From assembly GCA_002388665.1 (NCBI GenBank), contig DGMY01000091.1, positions 25,761-89,760 of the forward strand: a DNA stretch of 64,000 bases. Reading direction: 5' to 3'. Below the pieces are notes generated by a model. The model had not been told where the DNA came from. It did no database searches and worked only from the letters and a program-made list of their open reading frames with translations. Positions 52,728 to 60,216 of this stretch are shown piece after piece. This stretch comes from Opitutia bacterium UBA4506 (GTDB lineage Bacteria; Verrucomicrobiota; Verrucomicrobiia; Opitutales; Puniceicoccaceae). A program made the translations under genes and the position numbers. Numbering within the stretch: position 1 is the stretch's first letter; each line of letters starts with the position of its first letter.

Positions 52728-53084
52728 ATGAAACTTGCAAAGAAAAAGAAGCTCGCTCAAAACCGCCGCTGGAGGATCCGCAAAAAGATCCGTGGCACCG
52801 CCGAGCGTCCCCGCCTAACGGTTTGTTTCACGAACAAGCACGTGTACGCTCAGTGCATCGACGACGACGCTGCAACGACACTCGTTTACGCATCTTCCCT
52901 CGACAAAAATGGGGAAGGGGCGAAGCCAAATGTTGAAGGCGCCCGTATGCTCGGGGGCAAGGTCGCAGAACTGGCAAAAGAAAAGAGCATCGAAGCTGTC
53001 GTTTTTGACCGCGCCGGTCGTCTCTACCATGGTTGCGTGAAAGCTTTTGCTGACGCAGCTCGCGAAAACGGACTCAAATTTTAA
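52728..53084 (+). CDS. rplR: 50S ribosomal protein L18
   Basis: 118 residues. L18 binds 5S rRNA together with L5. Sequence shows RRWRIRKKIRGTAERPRLTV, NKHVYAQCIDDDAATTLVYA and VVFDRAGRLYHGCVKAFADAARENGL. Followed three bases later by rpsE. Normal for the family. Confidence 0.96.
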   Translation: MKLAKKKKLAQNRRWRIRKKIRGTAERPRLTVCFTNKHVYAQCIDDDAATTLVYASSLDKNGEGAKPNVEGARMLGGKVAELAKEKSIEAVVFDRAGRLYHGCVKAFADAARENGLKF

Positions 53085-53087
53085 GGC

Positions 53088-53606
53088 ATGAGAAATCAAT
53101 CCAAACACCGCTCCCCAGCTCCAGAGCCGGAAGAATCAGAATTTGTAGAGAAGGTCGTCCACATCAACCGTTGCGCGAAGGTCGTAAAGGGTGGTCGTCG
53201 TTTCAGCTTCGCTGCCTTAGTCGTTGTGGGTGACCGCAAGGGCAAAGTTGGTTTCGGTTACGGTAAAGCTAAGGAAGTTCCTGAAGCGATCCGTAAGGGA
53301 ACTGAGCAGGCGCACAAGAACATGGTGCCGATTCAACTCAAAGGTGATACCATTCCTCATCCCGTAGTCGGTGAAGCCGACGGTGGACAGGTGATGCTTC
53401 GCCCAGCGAGTGAGGGTACAGGTGTCATCGCCGGTGGCGGTGTGCGCGCGGTCCTCGAAGCTTCGGGAATCAAGAACGTTCTCTCGAAATCACTGGGTTC
53501 CAACAACCAGCTCGCGATGGTCAATGCGACCATGGCCGGGCTGCTTCGCCTCCGGACGGCTGAGTCCCGGGAAGAATTGCACGCAGCACCTGCTGCATCG
53601 GCGTAA
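53088..53606 (+). CDS. rpsE: 30S ribosomal protein S5
   Basis: 172 residues. S5 controls decoding fidelity and helps form the mRNA entry helicase with S3 and S4. The family signature VVHINRCAKVVKGGRRFSFA and KVGFGYGKAKEVPEAIRKGT are present, with NTIPH-type loop DTIPHPVVGEADGGQVML. A short charged N-terminus (EPEESEF) precedes it. It is followed directly by rplO, with no rpmD (L30) between. Confidence 0.96.
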   Translation: MRNQSKHRSPAPEPEESEFVEKVVHINRCAKVVKGGRRFSFAALVVVGDRKGKVGFGYGKAKEVPEAIRKGTEQAHKNMVPIQLKGDTIPHPVVGEADGGQVMLRPASEGTGVIAGGGVRAVLEASGIKNVLSKSLGSNNQLAMVNATMAGLLRLRTAESREELHAAPAASA

Positions 53607-53632
53607 GCCAGATCCTATAGGAGACTAATACC

Positions 53633-54079
53633 ATGCGATTGCACGAATTGATCAACAGCAACGGAGCGAACCGCTCCAAGCGCCGCCTCGGAAAAGGTGA
53701 GGGTAACGGACACGGTAAAACTTGTGGCCGCGGACATAAGGGAAGTAAGTCCCGTTCCGGTTACAGTATCCAGCCCGGTTTTGAAGGTGGACAGATGCCA
53801 ATGTACCGTCGTCTTCCACAGCGGGGGTTCAGCAACTTTAAGTTCCACAAGAACTTCGCCATCGTCAATCTGGCAGATCTTGAGCGTATCGCTGAAGATG
53901 TGAAAGAGGTCGATCGTGATGTTTTGGTGAAGGCTGGACTTGTTCGCGATAACTCCCTTCCACTGAAAGTTCTAGGAAACGGTGAGATCAAGTCCGCACT
54001 GAAGGTGCGCGCTGACCGTTTTTCTGCTTCGGCCAAAGCAAAGATTGAAGCGGCCGGCGGCGAAGCTCTGACTGACTAA
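53633..54079 (+). CDS. rplO: 50S ribosomal protein L15
   Basis: 148 residues. It has the Gly-rich start KRRLGKGEGNGHGKTCGRGHKG-type (here in two parts, residues 14-30) and QPGFEGGQMPMYRRLPQRGFSN, and the C-terminal alpha/beta domain. It takes part in late 50S assembly. It begins 26 bases after rpsE, the place where rpmD (L30) normally stands. secY follows after 48 bases. Confidence 0.95.
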   Translation: MRLHELINSNGANRSKRRLGKGEGNGHGKTCGRGHKGSKSRSGYSIQPGFEGGQMPMYRRLPQRGFSNFKFHKNFAIVNLADLERIAEDVKEVDRDVLVKAGLVRDNSLPLKVLGNGEIKSALKVRADRFSASAKAKIEAAGGEALTD

Positions 54080-54127
54080 TTATTATAACCTCCGCTCTAC
54101 GGAGCGGTATGGAAGGTCCCCTGGAAC

Positions 54128-55645
54128 ATGCTGTCAGCTTTTACCAATTGTTTGAAAATCCCGGAACTGCGCCAGAGGATTTTCTTCACACTCTCGCTGC
54201 TATTCATTGCTCGCGTCGGGGCGAATATCCCGATGCCGGGTATCGACCCGGGCCCGATTAAGGCATTCTTTGCCCAACAGGCGTCCGCGGGCGGTGGAAT
54301 TATTGGTTTCTACAATATGTTCACCGGGGGTGCGCTGCTCAATGGTGCGATTTTCGCACTAGGGGTCATGCCGTACATCAGTGCCTCCATCATCATGCAG
54401 TTGATGGGTGCTGTCTTCCCGGCCTTGGCCCGTCTTCAGCAAGAAGGAGAGGTTGGCCGCCAGAAGATCAGTCAGTACACGCGTTATTTGACGATCATCA
54501 TCTGTGTGGTCCAGGCGATTCTGCTGATTACAGCTTTGGAGAAGAATCCAGCGACTTTGATCGGTGGTGACTTTAATCCGGCGGTTTACGGGCCGATCGT
54601 TATTTCGGGGCACTTCTGGTTTCTTCTGTTCGGCACAGTCATTCTCACTTGCGGAACCGTTATCTTGATGTGGCTGGGTGAGCAAATTACCCAGCGAGGT
54701 ATCGGAAACGGGATTTCGCTCCTGATTACAATCGGGATCATCGCCGACCTTCCGGGCGCTGTGATCACCGCTGTTCGGATGTTCAATGCTCCTCCGGGTA
54801 GCGAGACCGCCGACTTGGCTCTGCCTCATGCGATTTTGATGATCGTCCTCCTGCTCGTCGTCACTGCCGGTATCGTCGCAGTGACCCAGGCGCAGCGGAA
54901 AATCCCTGTGCAATACGCCAAGCGGGTGGTCGGTCGTAAGGTATACGGGGGGCAAAACTCCTTCCTGCCGCTGAAGGTGAACTACTCAGGTGTGATGCCC
55001 GTGATCTTCGCGAGTGCCATTCTCTTGTTCCCAGCCCAGATTCTCCAGACTTTGGATGGTGCGACGGGTATGACATTCTTCGGAGATATGGCCAGTTTCT
55101 TGGCCCGGGGTACTTGGTTCTACTACCTGACTTACGGTATGTTGATCCTCGTCTTCAGTTATTTCTGGGTCTCCCTGATGTTCAAACCGATTCAGATCGC
55201 CGACGATCTGAAGAAGAACGGTGGATTTATTCCCGGTGTTCGCCCAGGTGAGCCGACTGCACGCTTCCTCGATTTCGTGATGACTCGCCTAACTTTGGCC
55301 GGTGCGCTGTTCCTGACGATCATTGCTGTCTTTCCTGACCTTCTGCTTTTCGTGTACCGGGTTCCGGGTAATGTCGCGATCTTCTTCGGGGGCACAGGGA
55401 TGCTGATCACTGTCGGTGTGGTATTGGATACCATGCGTCAGGTCGAAACCACTCTCTTGCAACGTCACTATGACGGTTTCCTCAAGAAGGGTCGGATTCG
55501 CGGTCGCAGCCAGCAGGCCCGCAACCGTCAGATGATGGAATCGTTGGAACTCCGCGATTTCTGGAAAACCTGGCGTCCACTTCTCATTTTGTCTTCCATT
55601 CTGTTCATCCTCGGCTTTGTCGCCTGGTTGGTGCGGATGGCATAA
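54128..55645 (+). CDS. secY: Protein translocase channel subunit SecY
   Basis: 505 residues, longer than E. coli SecY (443) mainly in loops. The ten-segment channel is recognisable: FTNCLKIPELRQRIFFTLSLL, plug and lateral gate region GIDPGPIKAFF, IITQRGIGNGISLLIT-type (EQITQRGIGNGISLLI) and YFWVSLMFKPIQIADDLKKNGGFIPGVRPG. It forms the SecYEG pore for export and membrane insertion of the exported proteins in this window. It lies 48 bases after rplO and 7 before map; secE/secG are elsewhere. Confidence 0.96.
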   Translation: MLSAFTNCLKIPELRQRIFFTLSLLFIARVGANIPMPGIDPGPIKAFFAQQASAGGGIIGFYNMFTGGALLNGAIFALGVMPYISASIIMQLMGAVFPALARLQQEGEVGRQKISQYTRYLTIIICVVQAILLITALEKNPATLIGGDFNPAVYGPIVISGHFWFLLFGTVILTCGTVILMWLGEQITQRGIGNGISLLITIGIIADLPGAVITAVRMFNAPPGSETADLALPHAILMIVLLLVVTAGIVAVTQAQRKIPVQYAKRVVGRKVYGGQNSFLPLKVNYSGVMPVIFASAILLFPAQILQTLDGATGMTFFGDMASFLARGTWFYYLTYGMLILVFSYFWVSLMFKPIQIADDLKKNGGFIPGVRPGEPTARFLDFVMTRLTLAGALFLTIIAVFPDLLLFVYRVPGNVAIFFGGTGMLITVGVVLDTMRQVETTLLQRHYDGFLKKGRIRGRSQQARNRQMMESLELRDFWKTWRPLLILSSILFILGFVAWLVRMA

Positions 55646-55652
55646 CCTTTGA

Positions 55653-56453
55653 TTGTCCGTGGTTTCTGAAGAAAAGATCCCGGTCCTCCGGGAGGCTTGT
55701 CAGGTCGCAGCCCGTGTCCTTGAGGACATGTGCCAGTTTGTTAAGGCCGGGATGAACACCTATGACCTCGATCAGTTTGGCAAAAAGAAGATCGCGGAGT
55801 ATGGTGCCGAAAGCGCCTGTTATCAGTATCGCGTTCGCGATCTAGTTTTTCCTTCCCACACCTGTCTCTCCGTAAACGATGAAGTGATCCATGGCATTGG
55901 CCGTTTGGATCGCGAAATCAAGGACGGTGACGTCGTATCGATCGATGTCTGCGTTCGTTATCGGGGGATGATTGGTGACAACGCCCGTACGGTTTCTATT
56001 GGCACGGCAAAACCCGAAGATGAACGGCTGCTCGCGGTTACGCGCACAGCTTTGGAACGGGGAATTGCAATGGCAGTTGCCGGAAATCGGGTAGGGGAGA
56101 TCTCTCACGCGATTCAGTCCTACGTGGAAAAGAATAACTTTAATGTTGTTCGTGATTTCGTTGGACACGGTGTCGGTGAGACCATGCACGAAGATCCTCA
56201 GGTTCCCAATTTTGGTCGCCGTCGTTCTGGAGCCAAGTTGGTTCCCGGTATGGCGATCGCGATTGAGCCCATGGTGAATGCCGGAACCCACAAGGTCGAT
56301 ATGTTGGGTGATGGCTGGACCGCGGTCACAAAGGATCATAAACGTTCTGCCCATTTCGAACATACCGTTTTGATTACTCCGGAAGGTCCGGAAATCTTGA
56401 CCCAAGTTCCTGGTGTCAGTGCATTAACCGAGGGAGGAGAAAACGCTGAGTAG
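55653..56453 (+). CDS. map: Type I methionine aminopeptidase
   Basis: 266 residues from a TTG at 55653; a GTG at 55659 is an alternative and no Shine-Dalgarno decides. It removes the initiator Met of nascent proteins with small second residues. The five metal ligands are visible: Asp in SIDVCVRYRG, Asp in GDNARTVS, His in GHGVGETMHEDPQ, Glu in IAIEPMVN and Glu in HFEHTVLIT. Placement after secY is usual, but adk, infA and rpmJ, common partners, are absent. Confidence 0.94.
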   Translation: MSVVSEEKIPVLREACQVAARVLEDMCQFVKAGMNTYDLDQFGKKKIAEYGAESACYQYRVRDLVFPSHTCLSVNDEVIHGIGRLDREIKDGDVVSIDVCVRYRGMIGDNARTVSIGTAKPEDERLLAVTRTALERGIAMAVAGNRVGEISHAIQSYVEKNNFNVVRDFVGHGVGETMHEDPQVPNFGRRRSGAKLVPGMAIAIEPMVNAGTHKVDMLGDGWTAVTKDHKRSAHFEHTVLITPEGPEILTQVPGVSALTEGGENAE

Positions 56454-56640
56454 ATCGGTGTGTTTTGGGTATTTTTATGATTCCCTCTCGACCGATTTTC
56501 TTTCCAATCCTCTCTCAAGCCACTATCTACGGCCCTTCGCGGGCAGTATTTTATCTTTTGAAAAAAGTTAAATTTTTTCTGTTCAAGACGCAAAAAAATC
56601 TTCAACCTTATCGCTTTTCTCCACGCAAACCTGTTTGACC
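56454..56640 (+). promoter_or_regulatory. 187-base A/T-rich spacer before rpsM
   Basis: The gap between map and rpsM is long for this cluster and shifts sharply to A/T-rich DNA (from about 56550: TTTTGAAAAAAGTTAAATTTTTT). No rpmJ or infA is encoded. It probably contains a promoter for the alpha operon genes rpsM-rpsK-rpsD-rpoA-rplQ; -10 and -35 boxes are not clear to the eye. Confidence 0.4.
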
Positions 56641-57015
56641 ATGCCACGAATTTTAGGAGTAGATATTCCCGGAAACAAGAAGCTTCCATATGCCCTTCGC
56701 TACGTCTACGGAATCGGACCCACACGGGCCGATTTAGTAGTCGCTGAGTCAGGGCTGGATGCCAATATGCGGGCCCACGAACTTTCCGAAGAACAATTGA
56801 ACAGTTTAGCTTCAATCGTTGCGGAAAAGCAGTATATCGTCGAAGGCGATTTGCGTCGCGAGATTGCTGGTAACATCAAGCGCCTGCAAGCGGTCCGATC
56901 GAATCGGGGTATCCGTCACCAGCGTGGACTGCCTGTTCGAGGCCAGCGCACTAGCACTAATGCACGCACCCGCAAGGGCGGTCCTAAGACCGTCGGAGTG
57001 GTTCGCAAGAAGTAA
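56641..57015 (+). CDS. rpsM: 30S ribosomal protein S13
   Basis: 124 residues from the ATG at 56641. S13 bridges the 30S head to the 50S and touches P-site tRNA with its C-terminal tail. It shows MPRILGVDIPGNKKLPYAL, VYGIGPTRADLV and the basic end RGQRTSTNARTRKGGPKTV. First gene after the A/T-rich spacer; rpsK follows after 21 bases. Confidence 0.96.
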   Translation: MPRILGVDIPGNKKLPYALRYVYGIGPTRADLVVAESGLDANMRAHELSEEQLNSLASIVAEKQYIVEGDLRREIAGNIKRLQAVRSNRGIRHQRGLPVRGQRTSTNARTRKGGPKTVGVVRKK

Positions 57016-57036
57016 ACCATTTATATTATTCCCGCT

Positions 57037-57549
57037 ATGAGCGAAGAGGAAACTAAAGACGAAGCCATCGAAGAGCTTTCCGCAACAGCCACTACTGAAG
57101 AGGGTGGTGAGGAAAAGCCTGTTAAGCAGGAAGAAACTGCTGCGGATCTGCTGAAGAGCGATCTCGGTGATCTTAAAATTCGTAAGGCCAAAGGTAGCAA
57201 GAACATCACCGTAGGTGTTTGCAACGTACTCGCGACGTTCAACAACACCAAGGTGACTTTTGCGGACACCAAGGGGAACGTAATTTCATGGGCGAGTGCC
57301 GGTAAGTGCAACTTCCGCGGTTCGCGTAAGTCTACCGCCTATGCTTCTCAGGTTGTTACACAGACCGCCGGTCGTGTAGCAATGTCCCACGGACTGAAGG
57401 AAGTGATCGTAAAGTTGAAGGGTCCTGGAATGGGGCGTGATTCAGCTGTTCGCGCTCTTCAGGCTCTTGGCTTGATCGTGACGGAGATCATTGACGTTAC
57501 TCCCGTCCCTCACAATGGCTGCCGCGCTCCTAAGCGTCGCCGCGTTTGA
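57037..57549 (+). CDS. rpsK: 30S ribosomal protein S11 with acidic N-terminal extension
   Basis: 170 residues, against 129 in E. coli. The S11 core starts at about 58 (TVGVCNVLATFNNTKVTF) and contains GSRKSTAYASQVV and DVTPVPHNGCRAPKRRRV, all standard. In front lie about 45 extra residues rich in Glu, Asp and Thr (MSEEETKDEAIEELSATATT and on to GDLKIRK), where most S11 proteins have a short basic tail. S11 sits on the platform near the anti-Shine-Dalgarno end of 16S rRNA, so an acidic tail there could matter for initiation. The ATG at 57037 is the only plausible start upstream; internal starts are lacking. Confidence 0.95.
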   Translation: MSEEETKDEAIEELSATATTEEGGEEKPVKQEETAADLLKSDLGDLKIRKAKGSKNITVGVCNVLATFNNTKVTFADTKGNVISWASAGKCNFRGSRKSTAYASQVVTQTAGRVAMSHGLKEVIVKLKGPGMGRDSAVRALQALGLIVTEIIDVTPVPHNGCRAPKRRRV

Positions 57550-57584
57550 TTCCAATTTAATCCGAAAGACAGGAACCTTTTTCA

Positions 57585-58193
57585 ATGTCTCGTTACACAG
57601 GACCTTCGACCCGCATCAACCGCCGTTTTGGGATGGCGCTTTTCCCTTCGAACCGCGCGTTCGAAAACAAGCCTTACCCTCCCGGTCAGCACGGCCCTCG
57701 TCTCCGCCGCAAGAAGAGCGATTACGCTCTTGGCCTCGACGAGAAGCAAAAGCTTCGTTTCCTTTTCGGTCTTACCGAGAAGCAGTTCCGCATCACTTTC
57801 AAGAAGGCGAAGAATCGTCGCGGTGTTACCGGTGAACTCTTTCTTCAGCTCCTCGAAACCCGCCTCGACAGCGTTGTTTACACAATGGCACTCGGCCGTA
57901 CTCGTCGTGCAGCCCGTCAGTTTGTGAATCACGGTCACGTGTTGGTGAACGGCAAGAAGGTTGACATCCCTAGCTACCAAGTAGCTCCGGGTGACAAGAT
58001 TTCGGTTCGCGAAGCAACTTCTTCCCGTGCACTTGCCACTCAGAATCTCGCCGATAACCAGTATCGTCCAGTTCCTCAGTGGATCACGGTCAACGCAGAT
58101 CTCCTTGAAGCTACCGTCAACCGCGTTCCAACTCGCGACGAGATGGATCACAGCATTAACGAGCAGCTGATCGTTGAATTCTACAGCCGATAA
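57585..58193 (+). CDS. rpsD: 30S ribosomal protein S4
   Basis: 202 residues, the zinc-free form. S4 nucleates 30S assembly, guards fidelity and in E. coli represses the alpha operon. It shows MSRYTGPSTRINRRFGMALF, an S4 RNA-binding domain (RLDSVVYTMALGRTRRAARQ, NHGHVLVNGKKVDIPSYQV) and the C-terminal KTLNEQLIVEFYSR-type end (NEQLIVEFYSR). It lies before rpoA with a 42-base gap. Confidence 0.96.
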   Translation: MSRYTGPSTRINRRFGMALFPSNRAFENKPYPPGQHGPRLRRKKSDYALGLDEKQKLRFLFGLTEKQFRITFKKAKNRRGVTGELFLQLLETRLDSVVYTMALGRTRRAARQFVNHGHVLVNGKKVDIPSYQVAPGDKISVREATSSRALATQNLADNQYRPVPQWITVNADLLEATVNRVPTRDEMDHSINEQLIVEFYSR

Positions 58194-58235
58194 GCTATAA
58201 CCGCCGCATCCCGAACTACGGAAAACTAGAGAACC

Positions 58236-59234
58236 ATGCCCAAGAGACTTGCCAAATTCGAGCTGCCCAAACGCCTTTCCAAAGTCGAAGAAACTTCGAC
58301 CGAAACTTTCGCGACGTTTGTTGCCGAGCCGTTTGAGACGGGATACGGACACACGATCGGGAATTCACTGCGCCGCGTCCTTCTGAGTTCGATCGAAGGG
58401 GCCGCGATTTCGTCGGTCAAGATCGACGGCGTCCAGCACGAGTTTCAAACGATTGAGGGTGTTGTTGAAGATGTCACCGACATCGTGTTGAACCTGAAGC
58501 GGATTCTGATCGTTTCTCATTCCAAAGATCCAGTAAACCTGATCATCAGTGCCGATAAGGCCGGTCAGATCACTGCTGCCGATATCCAGGAAGATGCGAA
58601 CATCGAGATTCTTAACCCGGATCAAGTGATCTGCACGCTGGATCATCAGATGCCTTTCCGTGCCGAGATCGAGGTCAAGATGGGCCGTGGTTACTGCACC
58701 GGTGAAGAGAACAAGAAGGAAGACCAGCCAATTGGTGTCATTCCAATTGATTCGCTGTTCAGCCCGGTTCGCCTGGTTAAATATTCCGTCGAGAATACAC
58801 GCGTGGGTCAGATGACCGACTACGATAAGTTGATCCTGGAGATCACTACCGATGGTCGTGTAACTCCCGATGACGCTCTCAAGCAAACAGCCGCTATCCT
58901 ACGCCATCACCTCGATGTCTTTGAAGAGGTCTCGGACGACGAGATCGAATTCGAGAACGAGGCGAACGAGGTTAGCGAAGAGCAGAACCGCCTCCGCAAG
59001 CTCCTTAACATGAGCGTGAACGAGATCGAACTTTCCGTTCGTGCAGCGAACTGCTTGAACAACGCCAACATCACTACCGTTGGTGAACTCTCGATGAAGA
59101 ATGAGCAGGAAATGCTCAAATATCGTAATTTTGGTAAGAAGTCGCTCAACGAAATCAAGGCGAAGCTCGAGCAACTCGGGCTTTCACTTGGTATGAAGAT
59201 CGATGAGCGTCTTCTCGATAAGAAAAAGGACTGA
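58236..59234 (+). CDS. rpoA: RNA polymerase alpha subunit
   Basis: 332 residues. The N-terminal dimerisation domain shows EPFETGYGHTIGNSLRRVLL and EGAAISSVKIDGVQHEF. The C-terminal domain (about 250-320) with RAANCLNNANITTVGELS and KSLNEIKAKLEQLGLSLGM binds UP elements and activators. Length is standard. It nucleates RNA polymerase assembly. It is co-transcribed with S4, S11, S13 and L17. Confidence 0.97.
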   Translation: MPKRLAKFELPKRLSKVEETSTETFATFVAEPFETGYGHTIGNSLRRVLLSSIEGAAISSVKIDGVQHEFQTIEGVVEDVTDIVLNLKRILIVSHSKDPVNLIISADKAGQITAADIQEDANIEILNPDQVICTLDHQMPFRAEIEVKMGRGYCTGEENKKEDQPIGVIPIDSLFSPVRLVKYSVENTRVGQMTDYDKLILEITTDGRVTPDDALKQTAAILRHHLDVFEEVSDDEIEFENEANEVSEEQNRLRKLLNMSVNEIELSVRAANCLNNANITTVGELSMKNEQEMLKYRNFGKKSLNEIKAKLEQLGLSLGMKIDERLLDKKKD

Positions 59235-59268
59235 TCAACCGGACACCACCGGATAAGGAGAATCTCCC

Positions 59269-59844
59269 ATGCGTCATTTAAAGCACCGTCACAAGCTCGG
59301 AGTGAAGACCGCCCACCGCGGCGCACTTCTTGCAAATCTTACAGCCAGTTTGATCCTGCACAAGCGGATCAAGACTACTCTTTCGAAGGCGAAAGCACTT
59401 CGCCCGTTCGCTGAGCAGGTAATCACTTTGGCCAAGAAGGCCCATGCGACTGATGATCCAGCGCGTAAACTTCATTTCCGCCGTCAGGCTGTAGCGAAGG
59501 TACGTGACCAGGAAGCGGTTGCGCTGCTGTTCTCCGACGAGCGTGTCGAAGAATTTGCTGCCCGTCCCGGTGGTTACACCCGCATCTACAAGCTTGTACC
59601 TCGCCAAGGCGACGCTGCAAATCTGGCGATCATCGAGATGATCGATGCCGATGATGAGGGCTACACCAAAGCGAAGAAGACTCGTAAGCGTTCACGTCGA
59701 TCCGGCAAGAAAGCTGAAGAATCTACCGAAGAAGTAGCTGTAGCTGCAGAAGAAACCGCTTCGGCGGAGTCTGCACCTGTAGAAGCGAGCACCGACGAAT
59801 CTTCCGAAGCAGCTGCAGAAGAATCTGCACCTGAAAAGAAGTAG
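59269..59844 (+). CDS. rplQ: 50S ribosomal protein L17 with acidic C-terminal extension
   Basis: 191 residues, against 127 in E. coli. The core (1 to about 130) is standard: MRHLKHRHKLGVKTAHRGAL, LRPFAEQVITLAKKA and RPGGYTRIYKLVPRQGDAA. It continues with a basic hinge (KKTRKRSRRSGKK) and then about 40 residues made of Glu, Ala, Ser and Thr (ESTEEVAVAAEETASAESA). L17 lies near the tunnel exit on the solvent side, so the tail could contact nascent chains or factors. The paired S11 extension in the same operon is similarly acidic. Confidence 0.95.
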   Translation: MRHLKHRHKLGVKTAHRGALLANLTASLILHKRIKTTLSKAKALRPFAEQVITLAKKAHATDDPARKLHFRRQAVAKVRDQEAVALLFSDERVEEFAARPGGYTRIYKLVPRQGDAANLAIIEMIDADDEGYTKAKKTRKRSRRSGKKAEESTEEVAVAAEETASAESAPVEASTDESSEAAAEESAPEKK

Positions 59845-59888
59845 TTTGGAAGCAGGGGATTGATCGGATTACGAGGTAATTGGCGTCG

Positions 59889-60119
59889 ATGTTTGACGTT
59901 CCTCTTCCGATCTTTTTCACGGTCTTCGTTACGATCGGCCTGCTGCTGATCTTTGCACTCTGGATCTATTACGATCGCTTGGGCGTGCGGCGCCACGATC
60001 GGTTGAATCAGACGGTCTTTCACTGCGTTCGCTGTGGGAAGCTTTATGGGGTGCATGGAGAGGTGAAGCAGGCGGAGTGTCCGGATTGCCAGTTGAAGAA
60101 CATTCCTCTTCGATTCTAG
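59889..60119 (+). CDS. Small membrane protein with zinc ribbon
   Basis: 76 residues from the ATG at 59889; a TTG at 59880 would add three residues. The N-terminal segment has one long hydrophobic helix (about 8-27: IFFTVFVTIGLLLIFALWI) and the cytosolic part carries a compact zinc ribbon with Cys46, Cys49, Cys64 and Cys67 (CVRC and CPDC). It stands 44 bases after rplQ with a GAGG nearby, so it may be the last gene of the alpha operon. No family recognised. The membrane-plus-zinc-ribbon build suggests a small sensor or adaptor. Confidence 0.7.
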   Translation: MFDVPLPIFFTVFVTIGLLLIFALWIYYDRLGVRRHDRLNQTVFHCVRCGKLYGVHGEVKQAECPDCQLKNIPLRF

Positions 60120-60216
60120 GCTCCCGGATGCCGTGAGTTTCGCGATTTCCCCGCTTTTTCCGTCCTAAGGCGAACTTCCTCTTGCCTGATTCAGCCCTAA
60201 TAGTTCAAATCTCACA

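Noticed and set aside
60120..60216. Possible purine or guanidine riboswitch before guaA
   Set aside because: The 97 bases contain no recognisable aptamer core or paired stems of sufficient length.
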